Virus record (IMG/VR): IMGVR_UViG_3300036770_002793
Location: 1 to 32,929 of that record
Origin: a virus
Reading direction: 5' to 3' (one strand)
DNA: 32,929 bases
Shown: piece by piece, positions 13,501 through 20,342 of the stretch
Layout of the letters: the number at the start of each line of letters is the position of its first letter
How positions within the stretch are numbered: position 1 is the first letter of the stretch
Program-made: the position numbers and the translations under genes
The notes under the pieces: model-generated
What the model saw: the letters and a program-made list of their open reading frames with translations, nothing else
Database searches by the model: none
What the model was told of the DNA's origin: nothing

Positions 13501-13755
13501 TTAGTTGAATTCGATGTAATCGGACGATGTCTTGGGCCAAAGCGTTGAGCTGATTTTATTCATCGCCTCCAATACCGCTTCTTTTTGCTCATCGGTAAGG
13601 GCGGCCAAAGCGCGGCCTTTGATTGAAGGGTCGCATTCAAAATCTGCGATGGTTGATTCGATGGCGCATTCAACGGCGGCATTCATAATCGCGCGAGCAA
13701 TTTCAGTTGCAGTTGCGTTGCGGTCTTTGTCTTCGTTGTAGAGTGCAGTTTTCAT
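13501..13755 (-). CDS. Hypothetical protein in its own transcription unit, 84 aa
   Basis: It opens MKTALYNEDKDRNATATEIA and is largely helical and acidic (AIMNAAVECAIESTIADFEC, LTDEQKEAVLEAMNKI). No family recognised. It is the only gene here framed by both a good promoter (13786-13815) and a strong terminator (13470-13494), so it can be expressed alone and probably strongly. Small, strongly expressed single-gene units in phages often encode host-takeover or inhibitor proteins. That reading is inference. Confidence 0.8.
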   Translation of the reverse strand: MKTALYNEDKDRNATATEIARAIMNAAVECAIESTIADFECDPSIKGRALAALTDEQKEAVLEAMNKISSTLWPKTSSDYIEFN

Positions 13756-13785
13756 TTCGTTTGTTGTTTTTGTTGTTTCTTATGT

Positions 13786-13815
13786 CAAATATACAACAAA
13801 TTGTTAAACCCGCAA
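13786..13815 (-). promoter_or_regulatory. Bacteroidota-type promoter for the 84-aa gene
   Basis: On the minus strand TTG (13813-13815), a 19-bp spacer and TATATTTG (13786-13793) match the primary sigma consensus of Bacteroidota (TTG-N19-TAnnTTTG). The start codon lies 31 bases beyond the -7 box. Confidence 0.8.
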
Positions 13816-13860
13816 CACCCGAACACGAATTTCAACCAATGTACCAAAAATGTATATACT

Positions 13861-14169
13861 TTAACCGATTTTCAATGGTTTGCCGCCCATATACGGCGCA
13901 AGTCGGTGAATGCGGCATTCCCGAACCTTCGTGAACGTACACGCCGCCTCGTCGATTTCGATTGCGTTGTACACCATCGCCGACCGGTTGGCGGCGCGAA
14001 TGTGCGGAATCTTCGTTGGGTCTTTGATCGTGACAACCTCACCAACTGGTAGGGCCATCAATCGTTCAATGATTTTCGCAACCAACTTGTCGTCGTCGGC
14101 GGGGTCGTCCAATATCCACCCCAACCCAGCGGCGACGATTTGTTCGCGTGTAAGGCCGTTCAGTATCAT
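13861..14169 (-). CDS. Hypothetical protein, 102 aa
   Basis: No family recognised. The N-terminal helix contains LTREQIVAAGLGWILDD, followed by a mixed region (VGEVVTIKDPTKIPHIRAAN) and a basic C-terminus. It is coupled to the preceding nuclease gene by ATGA at 14166-14169 and is the last gene of the replication operon before the 13786-13815 promoter. Function unknown. Confidence 0.75.
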   Translation of the reverse strand: MILNGLTREQIVAAGLGWILDDPADDDKLVAKIIERLMALPVGEVVTIKDPTKIPHIRAANRSAMVYNAIEIDEAACTFTKVRECRIHRLAPYMGGKPLKIG

Positions 14170-14612
14170 TTGACGACCTTCATATCGGACACGGGCAAAA
14201 ACGCGTTGTATCGTTCTACAATGCCGCCGTATATGTTCGCTTGCGTTGTGGTGCGGTTCACGTCGAAGGCGAACAACAAATCGCCTTTGTCGTTTGCAAT
14301 CCGAAACACGACGATGTTTTCCGATTTACGCAAGTACGCCACCAATATGAATGGCACACCCAGCACGCGGGCCGCGTGACACCCGTCGGTGATTTTCTCG
14401 TACGTTAAAAGGAACGAACCCATTTTGTTGAGTTCATCCAACGAAAGGTCGCGGCATTTGAATTCGTAAACGAACAACATATCGCCCTCGGCGTTTGATA
14501 TGATGCCGTCCATTCGGGCGTATTCGGTCGTCTTTTGAACCCGCCACCCGTAAAGGTCGCCGAGCATTATCATTGCGTCCGTTTCGCATTGGAACGTTTC
14601 GGATCGTGTCAT
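14166..14612 (-). CDS. Putative PD-(D/E)XK nuclease-like protein
   Basis: The start at 14612 gives 148 residues. The core pattern is R-M-D35-G-I-I, then FVYE50-F-K52, which fits the D...ExK active site of the PD-(D/E)XK fold, here probably a small resolvase or recombination nuclease. The chosen ATG begins one base after the primase stop; the longer frame from 14636 overlaps that gene. Family assignment rests on the motif only. Confidence 0.7.
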   Translation of the reverse strand: MTRSETFQCETDAMIMLGDLYGWRVQKTTEYARMDGIISNAEGDMLFVYEFKCRDLSLDELNKMGSFLLTYEKITDGCHAARVLGVPFILVAYLRKSENIVVFRIANDKGDLLFAFDVNRTTTQANIYGGIVERYNAFLPVSDMKVVK

Positions 14613-14613
14613 T

Positions 14614-16587
14614 TTAAAAGGGTGCATCGATTTCATCGTTTGTTTCGTTAAATTGTGCGCGTTGCGGGCGTCCCGCGGTTAGTGTTATGATTCCTTGGTC
14701 GAGCATTAGGTTGAACGCCTTTGTCGCCTCTTTTGTCTTTGCGGATTCCGTGTCACGAATGAACGGCACGATTTCCGTTTTCATCTTGCCGTCAATCTTT
14801 CGGGCAATACGCTGAAGGTCGTCGGGCGTCCATACGCGGTCAAGTTCGTAAAAATCCGATTCTTCGTGTTCGCCAATCGTGATTGTGTCGTCGTTGTTGA
14901 CGCGCATCGTCAACGTTGGGAATTCGATGTTCCGCGTGTATTCGGGCGTAATGGTTGACGCCGACGCATCGTGTTCGTTCTTGGCCACGCCGACGACGGA
15001 TTCGGCCTTCTGAACCAAATATGCGCCAAGGTGACCCTTTGCGTTTTTGTCGTTCTTGTTTTCGTGCAGAATCGCCACCATCATACAATTATAATCGGTC
15101 GTCCATTTCAACAACCGCGATGCGATTTCGGTCGCTTCTTCTTCGTCGTTCACGCCCTTCGATGCGAGGTCAACGATGCCGTCGATTATGACCAAACCAA
15201 TGTTCGGGATTCGGGATAGGGCGAATTCCACGAACGCCAGTCGTTCGCGGTTGCGTTCCAACCCGCGGAATTTAAAATACTTTAATCGGTCGTGGTTTTG
15301 GTTCGGATCCAAACCCGCCATTGTAAGAATCCGCTTTTTACCCTTCGCCGCGTGATAGTCGCCTTGTTCCGTATCGATGTACAACACCACGCGGTCGCCG
15401 ATGTACCCACGCAACGCCTCGGCGACGACGCCGTCGGCAAGGGCCGCGGCGGCAACGGCCGACACGAAATACGATTTGCGGGATTTGGCTTTGCCTTGTA
15501 TTAGAACAAAGTTGCCCAACGAACCCAATACGAACGATTCCACGCCCGTGAACACGTCGACGGCGACGGGCGGGCGTTCAACTGGTATGGTCGAATCCAC
15601 CTCCAACGACAACAACGTCGCCATCATTTCGTCTTCAGTCAGTTCGTCCGCAATCGTTGGTTCGGGTTTGTCTTCGATCGTGTACGTTGCGCCGTAACCG
15701 CGGGCGCGCAATTGTTGGTATGCGGAATCAAAGTCTCCGTTGCATTCCAACACCACGAAGCATTGAAACGCATCGTACGGGCGTTCGGCGTCGAACTGCG
15801 TTGACGTCGTCCACGGCCAAAACAAACCCGTGTCGTTGAATATGACGCCCGACGTTTTCGCGTCCGTATCACCGGGGCGTTTCAAATATGTATATTTTGC
15901 ATTTCGCCCGACCACGCGCCACCCGTTGCCCTCGAGGATTTCCAACGCCGTGTGCGTGTTTCTAAATTCACCCCACGGGGTTTTGTCGTCGGCGTCGGCG
16001 GCGACCTTTTGCGCCGTGGCACGTGACACAACCTCAATGGTTTTTGTCACCGACCGCGCACAACGGAACAACACGTCGCGCTCGGCGGGCGTGATGCGCT
16101 GAACCATCGTGATTTTTGATGCCATACGATAGCCCGGTGACGGGAACACCACGATTTGACCGCCCGTACCGCGTGTTTCGAACGTTGTTTCACCCGCGAG
16201 ATTTCGAGCTAATTTTTGGTTTCCCTCGACCGCGTCGCATTTATAAATCCAATGCTGGCCACCCGACCGCGTGTGTTGAATCGTCATTTTATCGCGCAGA
16301 CCGGGCGCGGCCTCGTCAAGCATCGCGGTGAACTCGGTCAGTTCGTCGCCGTCAAAGTGCTTGGCGTCGATGTCCAATACCTCCAATCCATCGTAACCGC
16401 ACACGATGCCGATGGAATCCGTTTCATTGAACATTTGTTCGGTGTCGGCCCAACTGATGGGTTCCGAACCAAGGCGTTGCCAATTCTTAACCGCGGGGCG
16501 CTTTTCACCGCGTACCAATGGTACGGGGCTAAATCCCGCGGCGAGGTACCGACGCGCGATGTCCGCGATGTCGTGTTTCGAGGTCAT
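14614..16587 (-). CDS. Primase-polymerase / RecA-like helicase fusion
   Basis: This 657-residue replication protein starts at 16587. The N-terminal primase-polymerase domain (archaeo-eukaryotic type) has GFSPVPLVRGEKRPAVKNW, catalytic D72-I-D74, GGQHWIY (H112) and ETRGTGGQIVVFPSPGY. A linker domain follows (about 200-300, NGWRVVG...FNDTGLFWPW). The RecA-like ATPase has a Walker A variant GKAKSRKS (365-372), DTEQ (405-408), Walker B GLVIIDG (D469) and ILHENK. It should prime and unwind at the phage fork. No polymerase is encoded nearby, so extension is likely by the host enzyme. Its start lies 59 nt inside the preceding gene. Confidence 0.92.
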   Translation of the reverse strand: MTSKHDIADIARRYLAAGFSPVPLVRGEKRPAVKNWQRLGSEPISWADTEQMFNETDSIGIVCGYDGLEVLDIDAKHFDGDELTEFTAMLDEAAPGLRDKMTIQHTRSGGQHWIYKCDAVEGNQKLARNLAGETTFETRGTGGQIVVFPSPGYRMASKITMVQRITPAERDVLFRCARSVTKTIEVVSRATAQKVAADADDKTPWGEFRNTHTALEILEGNGWRVVGRNAKYTYLKRPGDTDAKTSGVIFNDTGLFWPWTTSTQFDAERPYDAFQCFVVLECNGDFDSAYQQLRARGYGATYTIEDKPEPTIADELTEDEMMATLLSLEVDSTIPVERPPVAVDVFTGVESFVLGSLGNFVLIQGKAKSRKSYFVSAVAAAALADGVVAEALRGYIGDRVVLYIDTEQGDYHAAKGKKRILTMAGLDPNQNHDRLKYFKFRGLERNRERLAFVEFALSRIPNIGLVIIDGIVDLASKGVNDEEEATEIASRLLKWTTDYNCMMVAILHENKNDKNAKGHLGAYLVQKAESVVGVAKNEHDASASTITPEYTRNIEFPTLTMRVNNDDTITIGEHEESDFYELDRVWTPDDLQRIARKIDGKMKTEIVPFIRDTESAKTKEATKAFNLMLDQGIITLTAGRPQRAQFNETNDEIDAPF

Positions 16588-16969
16588 TCCAGTTTTCAAG
16601 TTTGTTTGTTTCGTTTTGGTGTATTCTAAATGTCTTTTGTCCGTGTGTGTCTTCGGGGCGAAGGAACCGCCACGCCGACAACGTGCCGTCGTATAGGGCG
16701 AAAAAATCAACGTCTTCGTCCGTGTACCGCCCCTTCGATTCGGAACCTTTGCCGAGGTTCCATTTTGATTTGCCGTTGTAATCGACGAACGTCGATTTCA
16801 CTTGTATCGTTTGAATGATGTTCCGTTTCGAAATGATGAAATCAATAGATGCGGAATCACCAATCGGTCGGAACACGTCAAACCCTTGGCGCATAGCGTC
16901 GGCGACAAATTGCGCTTCGGCCCATTCGCCGTTGCGCTTATCCGAGCGCCGCGGCGATTTTTCCAGCAT
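16529..16969 (-). CDS. PD-(D/E)XK nuclease, group I intron-associated type
   Basis: This 146-residue protein has GEWAEAQFVADAMRQGFDVF, then SIDFII (D43) and TIQVKST (Q56-V-K58). These are the helix-D-QxK elements of the PD-(D/E)XK enzymes related to intron-associated endonucleases. No intron is visible around it, so it is a free-standing gene. It could be a homing-type or a general DNA-processing nuclease. It overlaps both neighbours out of frame, by 32 nt upstream and 59 nt downstream. Confidence 0.78.
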   Translation of the reverse strand: MLEKSPRRSDKRNGEWAEAQFVADAMRQGFDVFRPIGDSASIDFIISKRNIIQTIQVKSTFVDYNGKSKWNLGKGSESKGRYTDEDVDFFALYDGTLSAWRFLRPEDTHGQKTFRIHQNETNKLENWNDLETRHRGHRASVPRRGI

Positions 16970-17369
16970 AGTCGGTGTATGTTTTCGCGATGAAATAAAA
17001 ACCGCCCGCGTTGGTGATTTCCACTTCGACCTCTTTTTGGTGCGGTGACTGGCGGTCGGTTCCGATTTTTACCTCGATGCCGACGAATCGTCCGCCGACC
17101 ACACCAATGATATCGGGTATTCCCTTTCGGGTGACGCCCGCACGATATATACCTTTTTTGCCGTCATACGTGGCGCCGTTGTTGATTCGGTATGCCGCAC
17201 CACCCCACACGTGAACGAGGTCGTAAATGATCGCGTTGGTAAGTCCATTTGCCGTCGTGTCACTAAACGTCGGTTTCGGAACCGCCGAGGCGGGAATATG
17301 GGCATATTTCGTCGCGTTCACCCGTGTGGCGAATTGGCGCAGTTCCGGCAAGGTACGTGGTAAGGGCAT
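16938..17369 (-). CDS. VRR-NUC domain nuclease
   Basis: This 143-residue protein has the VRR-NUC core in order: GVTRKGIPDIIG with D86, GRFVGIEVKIG with E99-V-K101, and SPHQKEVEVEI with Q111. These nucleases occur alone in phages and act on branched or flap DNA during replication. The annotated ATG at 17369 gives a 107-nt out-of-frame overlap with the preceding 85-residue gene, so a later non-ATG start is possible. The core domain begins near residue 35. Confidence 0.88.
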   Translation of the reverse strand: MPLPRTLPELRQFATRVNATKYAHIPASAVPKPTFSDTTANGLTNAIIYDLVHVWGGAAYRINNGATYDGKKGIYRAGVTRKGIPDIIGVVGGRFVGIEVKIGTDRQSPHQKEVEVEITNAGGFYFIAKTYTDYAGKIAAALG

Positions 17370-17520
17370 AATTTGGTAAGTTCATTTCGCAAAATGCGAC
17401 CATAATTTCGATGTCGTCGCACAACCCGACCAATTCGTCGGATTGCCAACGCTCGGCCAGCGACCGCGCATTTTGCGCGAACTCAGCAACGCGGTTCAGT
17501 CGTTCGGTAACGTCAGCCAT
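17263..17520 (-). CDS. Hypothetical helical protein, 85 aa
   Basis: The start at 17520 (MADVTERLNRVAEFAQNARS) was chosen because a longer frame would lie inside the nuclease gene. Residues 1-55 look helical (ELVGLCDDIEIMVAFCEMNL). The tail (IRHTGERDEICPYSRLGG) is encoded by DNA that also encodes the N-terminus of the VRR-NUC protein. No family recognised. Because of the long overlap, only the first 50 residues are well supported. Confidence 0.55.
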   Translation of the reverse strand: MADVTERLNRVAEFAQNARSLAERWQSDELVGLCDDIEIMVAFCEMNLPNYALTTYLAGTAPIRHTGERDEICPYSRLGGSETDV

Positions 17521-18230
17521 TTCGGCGGCATTAAAACGTTGATGTCGTTGTCGTATGTCGCGGGCATTCCGTCCCATTGTTTGAATCGCTCGGTAATTTG
17601 TATGAGTTCAAATATACCCAATTCAATCGATGTTTTGTCCATTAAATAAACCATCACGTTGTGCGGGCGTGCGGCCTCGACGCCGACAAAGTAGAACTCG
17701 TCCAAACCAGTTGCCTTGCAGTACAACGCCGCTTGCCAATGGTATTTATTCCCGAACACCCAACGTTGAAATTCACGTGGTGAAACGTCTTGCGTGGTTT
17801 TTAGGTCGGCCACGAACGTATCGCCGACAAGGTCGACGAACCCGCGGAACGGCAGTCCGTTGAACTTAAATTCCACACCTTGTTCGACGGCCGTTTTGCG
17901 TGAGAACAATTCGACCGCGGCGGGGTGTTGATGCAATGCCGCCGCCATATTTTCGATCACCTCGAATTCGGAATCTTTGAGGATTTCACGTTCGCCCGCG
18001 GCGGATTCAACTTCCTTCCACGCCAGCGTGCCGCGACGAATGTCGGGTGCGACGAGGTAACGGGATTCGAATTCGTCGGGTTCCAAAACAAACGTGTGGA
18101 CGGCACTACCGCGGGTCATTGCGGCGGTCGTTTCCTTTTGTTTGTTTTTGTACGCGAGGAAATGGTTTGGCGATTTCGCGAATTCTTTGATTGACGAAAA
18201 CGAAAGCGGCAAGTAGGGCGACCGCTTCAT
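17496..18230 (-). CDS. Exo8/RecB-type PD-(D/E)XK exonuclease-like protein
   Basis: This 244-residue protein has the order typical of RecE/Cas4-like exonucleases: LSFSSIKEFAKSPNHFLAY at the N-terminus, RGSAVHTFVLEPDEF (H45), FRGFVDLV (D133), VADLKTT (D142-L-K144) and YHWQAALY (Q166, Y170). It likely resects DNA ends for recombination-dependent replication together with the gp2.5-like protein encoded upstream. No separate Beta/RecT annealase is visible. Its start overlaps the small membrane protein gene by ATGA. Confidence 0.88.
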   Translation of the reverse strand: MKRSPYLPLSFSSIKEFAKSPNHFLAYKNKQKETTAAMTRGSAVHTFVLEPDEFESRYLVAPDIRRGTLAWKEVESAAGEREILKDSEFEVIENMAAALHQHPAAVELFSRKTAVEQGVEFKFNGLPFRGFVDLVGDTFVADLKTTQDVSPREFQRWVFGNKYHWQAALYCKATGLDEFYFVGVEAARPHNVMVYLMDKTSIELGIFELIQITERFKQWDGMPATYDNDINVLMPPKWLTLPND

Positions 18231-18409
18231 TTCTTTTTGCGGTTAACGATGGACAATATGCCCAGCCCAACCAACAAGAATGCGATTTGGAAAATGATAG
18301 GTGAGAACACCCAAAACCACGACCACGAAATGTGGCCCGTCAATTTCAATGCGATGAATAGTAGCGTCAACAATGCGTTGAAACTGATTCCGGTTGATTT
18401 CGTTTTCAT
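18227..18409 (-). CDS. Small membrane protein, Fragile-X-F-like, 60 aa
   Basis: It has two membrane segments (residues about 9-25, FNALLTLLFIALKLTG; and about 31-54, WFWVFSPIIFQIAFLLVGLG) and a basic end RKKK. LLFIALKLTG followed by I.WSW.WV.SPI is the signature of small phage proteins annotated as transmembrane Fragile-X-F proteins. Their role is unknown. It is coupled on both sides by 4-nt overlaps. Confidence 0.8.
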   Translation of the reverse strand: MKTKSTGISFNALLTLLFIALKLTGHISWSWFWVFSPIIFQIAFLLVGLGILSIVNRKKK

Positions 18410-18549
18410 TTTGTTTTATTTATGCTGATCAACATTGTGGCGAACGTGAACGACGCGACGATGTAGCGCGTGTCGTTGTCGGCGAATACGGCAACGGACG
18501 GCGTGAGGAAAAAGGCATCCTCGTTGCGCCAAGTGAATTCGATTGTCAT
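18406..18549 (-). CDS. Hypothetical mini-protein, 47 aa
   Basis: The ATG at 18547-18549 encodes MTIEFTWRNEDAFFLTPSVA and continues to DTRYIVASFTFATMLISINK. It sits exactly between two genes with ATGA overlaps at both ends, which is the main support. It is probably beta-rich. Function unknown. Confidence 0.65.
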   Translation of the reverse strand: MTIEFTWRNEDAFFLTPSVAVFADNDTRYIVASFTFATMLISINKTK

Positions 18550-18821
18550 AAGTTTTTGTTCTTAAAGAGTTCGCTCACCATTTCCAACAATTGCTCGATC
18601 GTGTAGTCGGTGCTTTCAACCTTCGTTGCGTATTTCCAAGGTGTAATAGAAAATTTTTCACCCCTATCGTATTCAAATTCGTCAGCCACATCAACGCAAA
18701 TAAACGGGCACTTGGCTCCTTCGATGTATTCGAGGAAAATTCGTTTTACGTTTCTTGCGGTAATGTCTGAATCGTGGATCCATACCAAGTCGCCGCGCTT
18801 TAGGTTTTGATTGTTTTTCAT
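18546..18821 (-). CDS. Hypothetical protein, 91 aa
   Basis: The N-terminal part (LKRGDLVWIHDSDITARNVK) and middle (PFICVDVADEFEYDRGEKFS) suggest a small beta barrel of the kind seen in many phage hypothetical proteins, with a helical C-terminus (IEQLLEMVSELFK). No function recognised. It is preceded by an A-rich initiation region and coupled to both neighbours. Confidence 0.78.
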   Translation of the reverse strand: MKNNQNLKRGDLVWIHDSDITARNVKRIFLEYIEGAKCPFICVDVADEFEYDRGEKFSITPWKYATKVESTDYTIEQLLEMVSELFKNKNL

Positions 18822-19246
18822 TTTGTTTCCTTTTGTAAATTTTTAAGCAACATTTGTAAACGCGCAATTTCGCGTTGTAGGTATTCCGCATCTTGTGTGC
18901 GTGAATGGTATTCGACGTCCTCGCAAAACATTTTGTAATTCCGAACGTACGCGGGGTCGACGTGGCGTAGTGTATTGCCCACCATTGCGTGCGCTTCGTT
19001 GTGAATCATCAACTGGTGATGAATCGACGAATGGTTGCGGGCGACCAATGAACCGGTTTGCATTTGCGACAAACCGATTTCCCAGTACGCATACGCCACG
19101 ACCATACGACGCAATTCGTTGATGTTGGCCATTCGCGACGTGCGTTTGATAACGCCCGCCGGTAGGCCGGCCCAGTCCTCGGCGAACTGAACCAACCATT
19201 CGGCAAACATTAAACGATCGGCGACGTTAGAACGGGAAATTTTCAT
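18818..19246 (-). CDS. DnaA domain IV-like DNA-binding protein
   Basis: This 142-residue protein contains MVVAYAYWEIGLSQMQTGSL followed by VARNHSSIHH (residues 68-77). This corresponds to the RDHSTV signature helix-turn-helix that DnaA uses to bind its boxes. There is no AAA+ domain, so it cannot act as a full initiator. The C-terminal part is a coiled coil (DAEYLQREIARLQMLLKNLQ). It may bind a phage origin or act as a regulator. It lies directly after the ssDNA-binding gene (20-nt overlap), which supports a replication role. Confidence 0.8.
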   Translation of the reverse strand: MKISRSNVADRLMFAEWLVQFAEDWAGLPAGVIKRTSRMANINELRRMVVAYAYWEIGLSQMQTGSLVARNHSSIHHQLMIHNEAHAMVGNTLRHVDPAYVRNYKMFCEDVEYHSRTQDAEYLQREIARLQMLLKNLQKETK

Positions 19247-19742
19247 CCTCGGTTGCGTTCACGGGTTCGTTGTTAAACGTTGGTGCGGTAGGTACCACGC
19301 CATCAAAAAAGTCGGACGGCGTACCGCCACCCTCGCCACGTTCGGCGAGCGTTAGAACGATAACGTCGTTCACCCATACCGACAAACCTTTTTTGCCGTT
19401 GTATTCGTACGCTTTGACGATGCAATTCACCTTCAACGTTGATCCGTTGTTGATGTAATCGTCGAACGTCGCTTTGTGCGTGTCGAACACGTTGGGCGGG
19501 TTGTTGGCTTTGATGCGAACGGCGGGAACCTCGTATTTGGGCTTTCCGTCCACACCTTTGATTTGAACGAACTTGTATGCGCCAAGCGCTTCAAGTTGCG
19601 CCACGGACGCTTCGTCCAGCATCAAATCGCATTGGTATTTACCGGCCATTTTGTTTGGTCCGGATTTGGGCGTCAGTTGCGCCCATTGGGCGGTGCCGGC
19701 AAGAATGACGCGGACACCTTTTTGGAAATCGGGTTTGTTCAT
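19227..19742 (-). CDS. gp2.5-like ssDNA-binding protein
   Basis: This 171-residue protein resembles the phage family related to T7 gp2.5 (DUF2815 type). It has an OB-like start (GVRVILAGTAQWAQLTPKSG), KYQCDLMLDE, VPAVRIKANNPPNVFD and LKVNCIVKAYEYNGKKG. The acidic tip EDENFPF with terminal Phe is the hallmark of ssDNA-binding proteins that recruit partners. It is the first gene of the replication operon, behind the promoter at 19774-19804. Confidence 0.85.
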   Translation of the reverse strand: MNKPDFQKGVRVILAGTAQWAQLTPKSGPNKMAGKYQCDLMLDEASVAQLEALGAYKFVQIKGVDGKPKYEVPAVRIKANNPPNVFDTHKATFDDYINNGSTLKVNCIVKAYEYNGKKGLSVWVNDVIVLTLAERGEGGGTPSDFFDGVVPTAPTFNNEPVNATEDENFPF

Positions 19743-19773
19743 AATTAAAGTGCGTTTGTTTGTTTACGCTTGA

Positions 19774-19804
19774 CAAACGTACAACGCTTTTATCAACAAA
19801 ACAA
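19774..19804 (-). promoter_or_regulatory. Promoter of the replication operon
   Basis: On the minus strand TTG (19802-19804), a 20-bp spacer and TACGTTTG (19774-19781) match the Bacteroidota promoter type. It lies 32 bases before the ssDNA-binding gene and downstream of a terminator, so it drives the operon from 19742 towards 13861. Confidence 0.75.
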
Positions 19805-19833
19805 ACAACGGGTTTGAAAAATTATTAACAAAG

Positions 19834-19860
19834 AAAAACCCCGCCGTATCACGGGCGGGG
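19834..19860 (-). terminator. Terminator after the 59-aa membrane protein
   Basis: On the minus strand, the 7-bp GC-rich stem CCCCGCC / GGCGGGG (19839-19845 with 19854-19860) with an 8-nt loop is followed by TTTTTCTTT. It separates the membrane-protein transcript from the replication operon. Confidence 0.85.
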
Positions 19861-19902
19861 TCGGTTCGGGGCTTCGGAATTTAAGAAACAAACAAACAAA
19901 CG

Positions 19903-20082
19903 TCAGCCCCTACGCTCGTAATTGTTAAAGTTTGTATGCGCGGACGCACCCCATACCAAACCAAAGAGGCCGAGTATGATTGTCCACGTCATTGATTCGT
20001 GCGATACGGCGGCGAATGTAAAAATGAGGGACACGCCCAATTGAATCATTGCTTTGCCGAGGTAGGTTTCTTTATTTTCCAT
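19903..20082 (-). CDS. Small two-helix membrane protein, 59 aa
   Basis: The start at 20082 (MENKETYLGKAMIQLG) was chosen because the -7 box of the promoter lies at 20106-20113; the longer frame begins upstream of the promoter. Two membrane segments are visible (LGVSLIFTFAAV and WTIILGLFGLVWGAS). It has its own promoter and terminator, so it is probably among the first proteins made. Function unknown. Confidence 0.7.
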   Translation of the reverse strand: MENKETYLGKAMIQLGVSLIFTFAAVSHESMTWTIILGLFGLVWGASAHTNFNNYERRG

Positions 20083-20105
20083 TTGACGTTTGTTTTTGTT
20101 CGGGG

Positions 20106-20137
20106 CAAACATACGACACAAATTCATTCCAAACCAA
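20106..20137 (-). promoter_or_regulatory. Promoter beside hairpin copy 2
   Basis: On the minus strand TATGTTTG (20106-20113) fits TAnnTTTG, with a TTTG box 21 bp upstream ending at 20137. It lies directly downstream of the 92-nt hairpin and before the 59-residue membrane protein. Confidence 0.6.
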
Positions 20138-20154
20138 ATGGATTGTTTAACGTC

Positions 20155-20246
20155 AAAAGTTATTGACACGCGTTGTTGATTTTATTTTTATTTATATATC
20201 CCTTTAGGGATATATAAATAAAAATAAAATAAACGGCGCATCAATA
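20155..20246. repeat. 92-nt imperfect palindrome, copy 2
   Basis: This is the second copy of the hairpin element, with perfect arms 20179-20203 and 20206-20230. It lies between the terminator that closes the late/lysis operon (20296-20316) and the promoter of the early region (20106-20137). The compensating base pair is 20186/20223 (T-A instead of A-T). The conserved outer flanks (ATTGACACGCGT and GGCGCATCAATA) show that the element is longer than the perfect stem. Confidence 0.95.
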
Positions 20247-20295
20247 CGAACCAAATAATTAAACAAAAACATTTCAACAAACTTGGTTTGGCCAT

Positions 20296-20316
20296 AAAAA
20301 AACCCGCCAAAGCGGG
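20296..20316 (-). terminator. Terminator of the late/lysis operon
   Basis: On the minus strand CCCGC-TTTG-GCGGG (20303-20316) is followed by seven T (20296-20302). This is a textbook intrinsic terminator 27 bases after the spanin stop. Confidence 0.9.
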
Positions 20317-20342
20317 AAATGAAATTGCGCCAAATGCGGAAA

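Noticed and set aside
16587-16710. Longer primase starting at 16710
   Set aside because: The extra 41 residues are a shadow of the upstream nuclease gene. The primase-polymerase domain fits the start at 16587.
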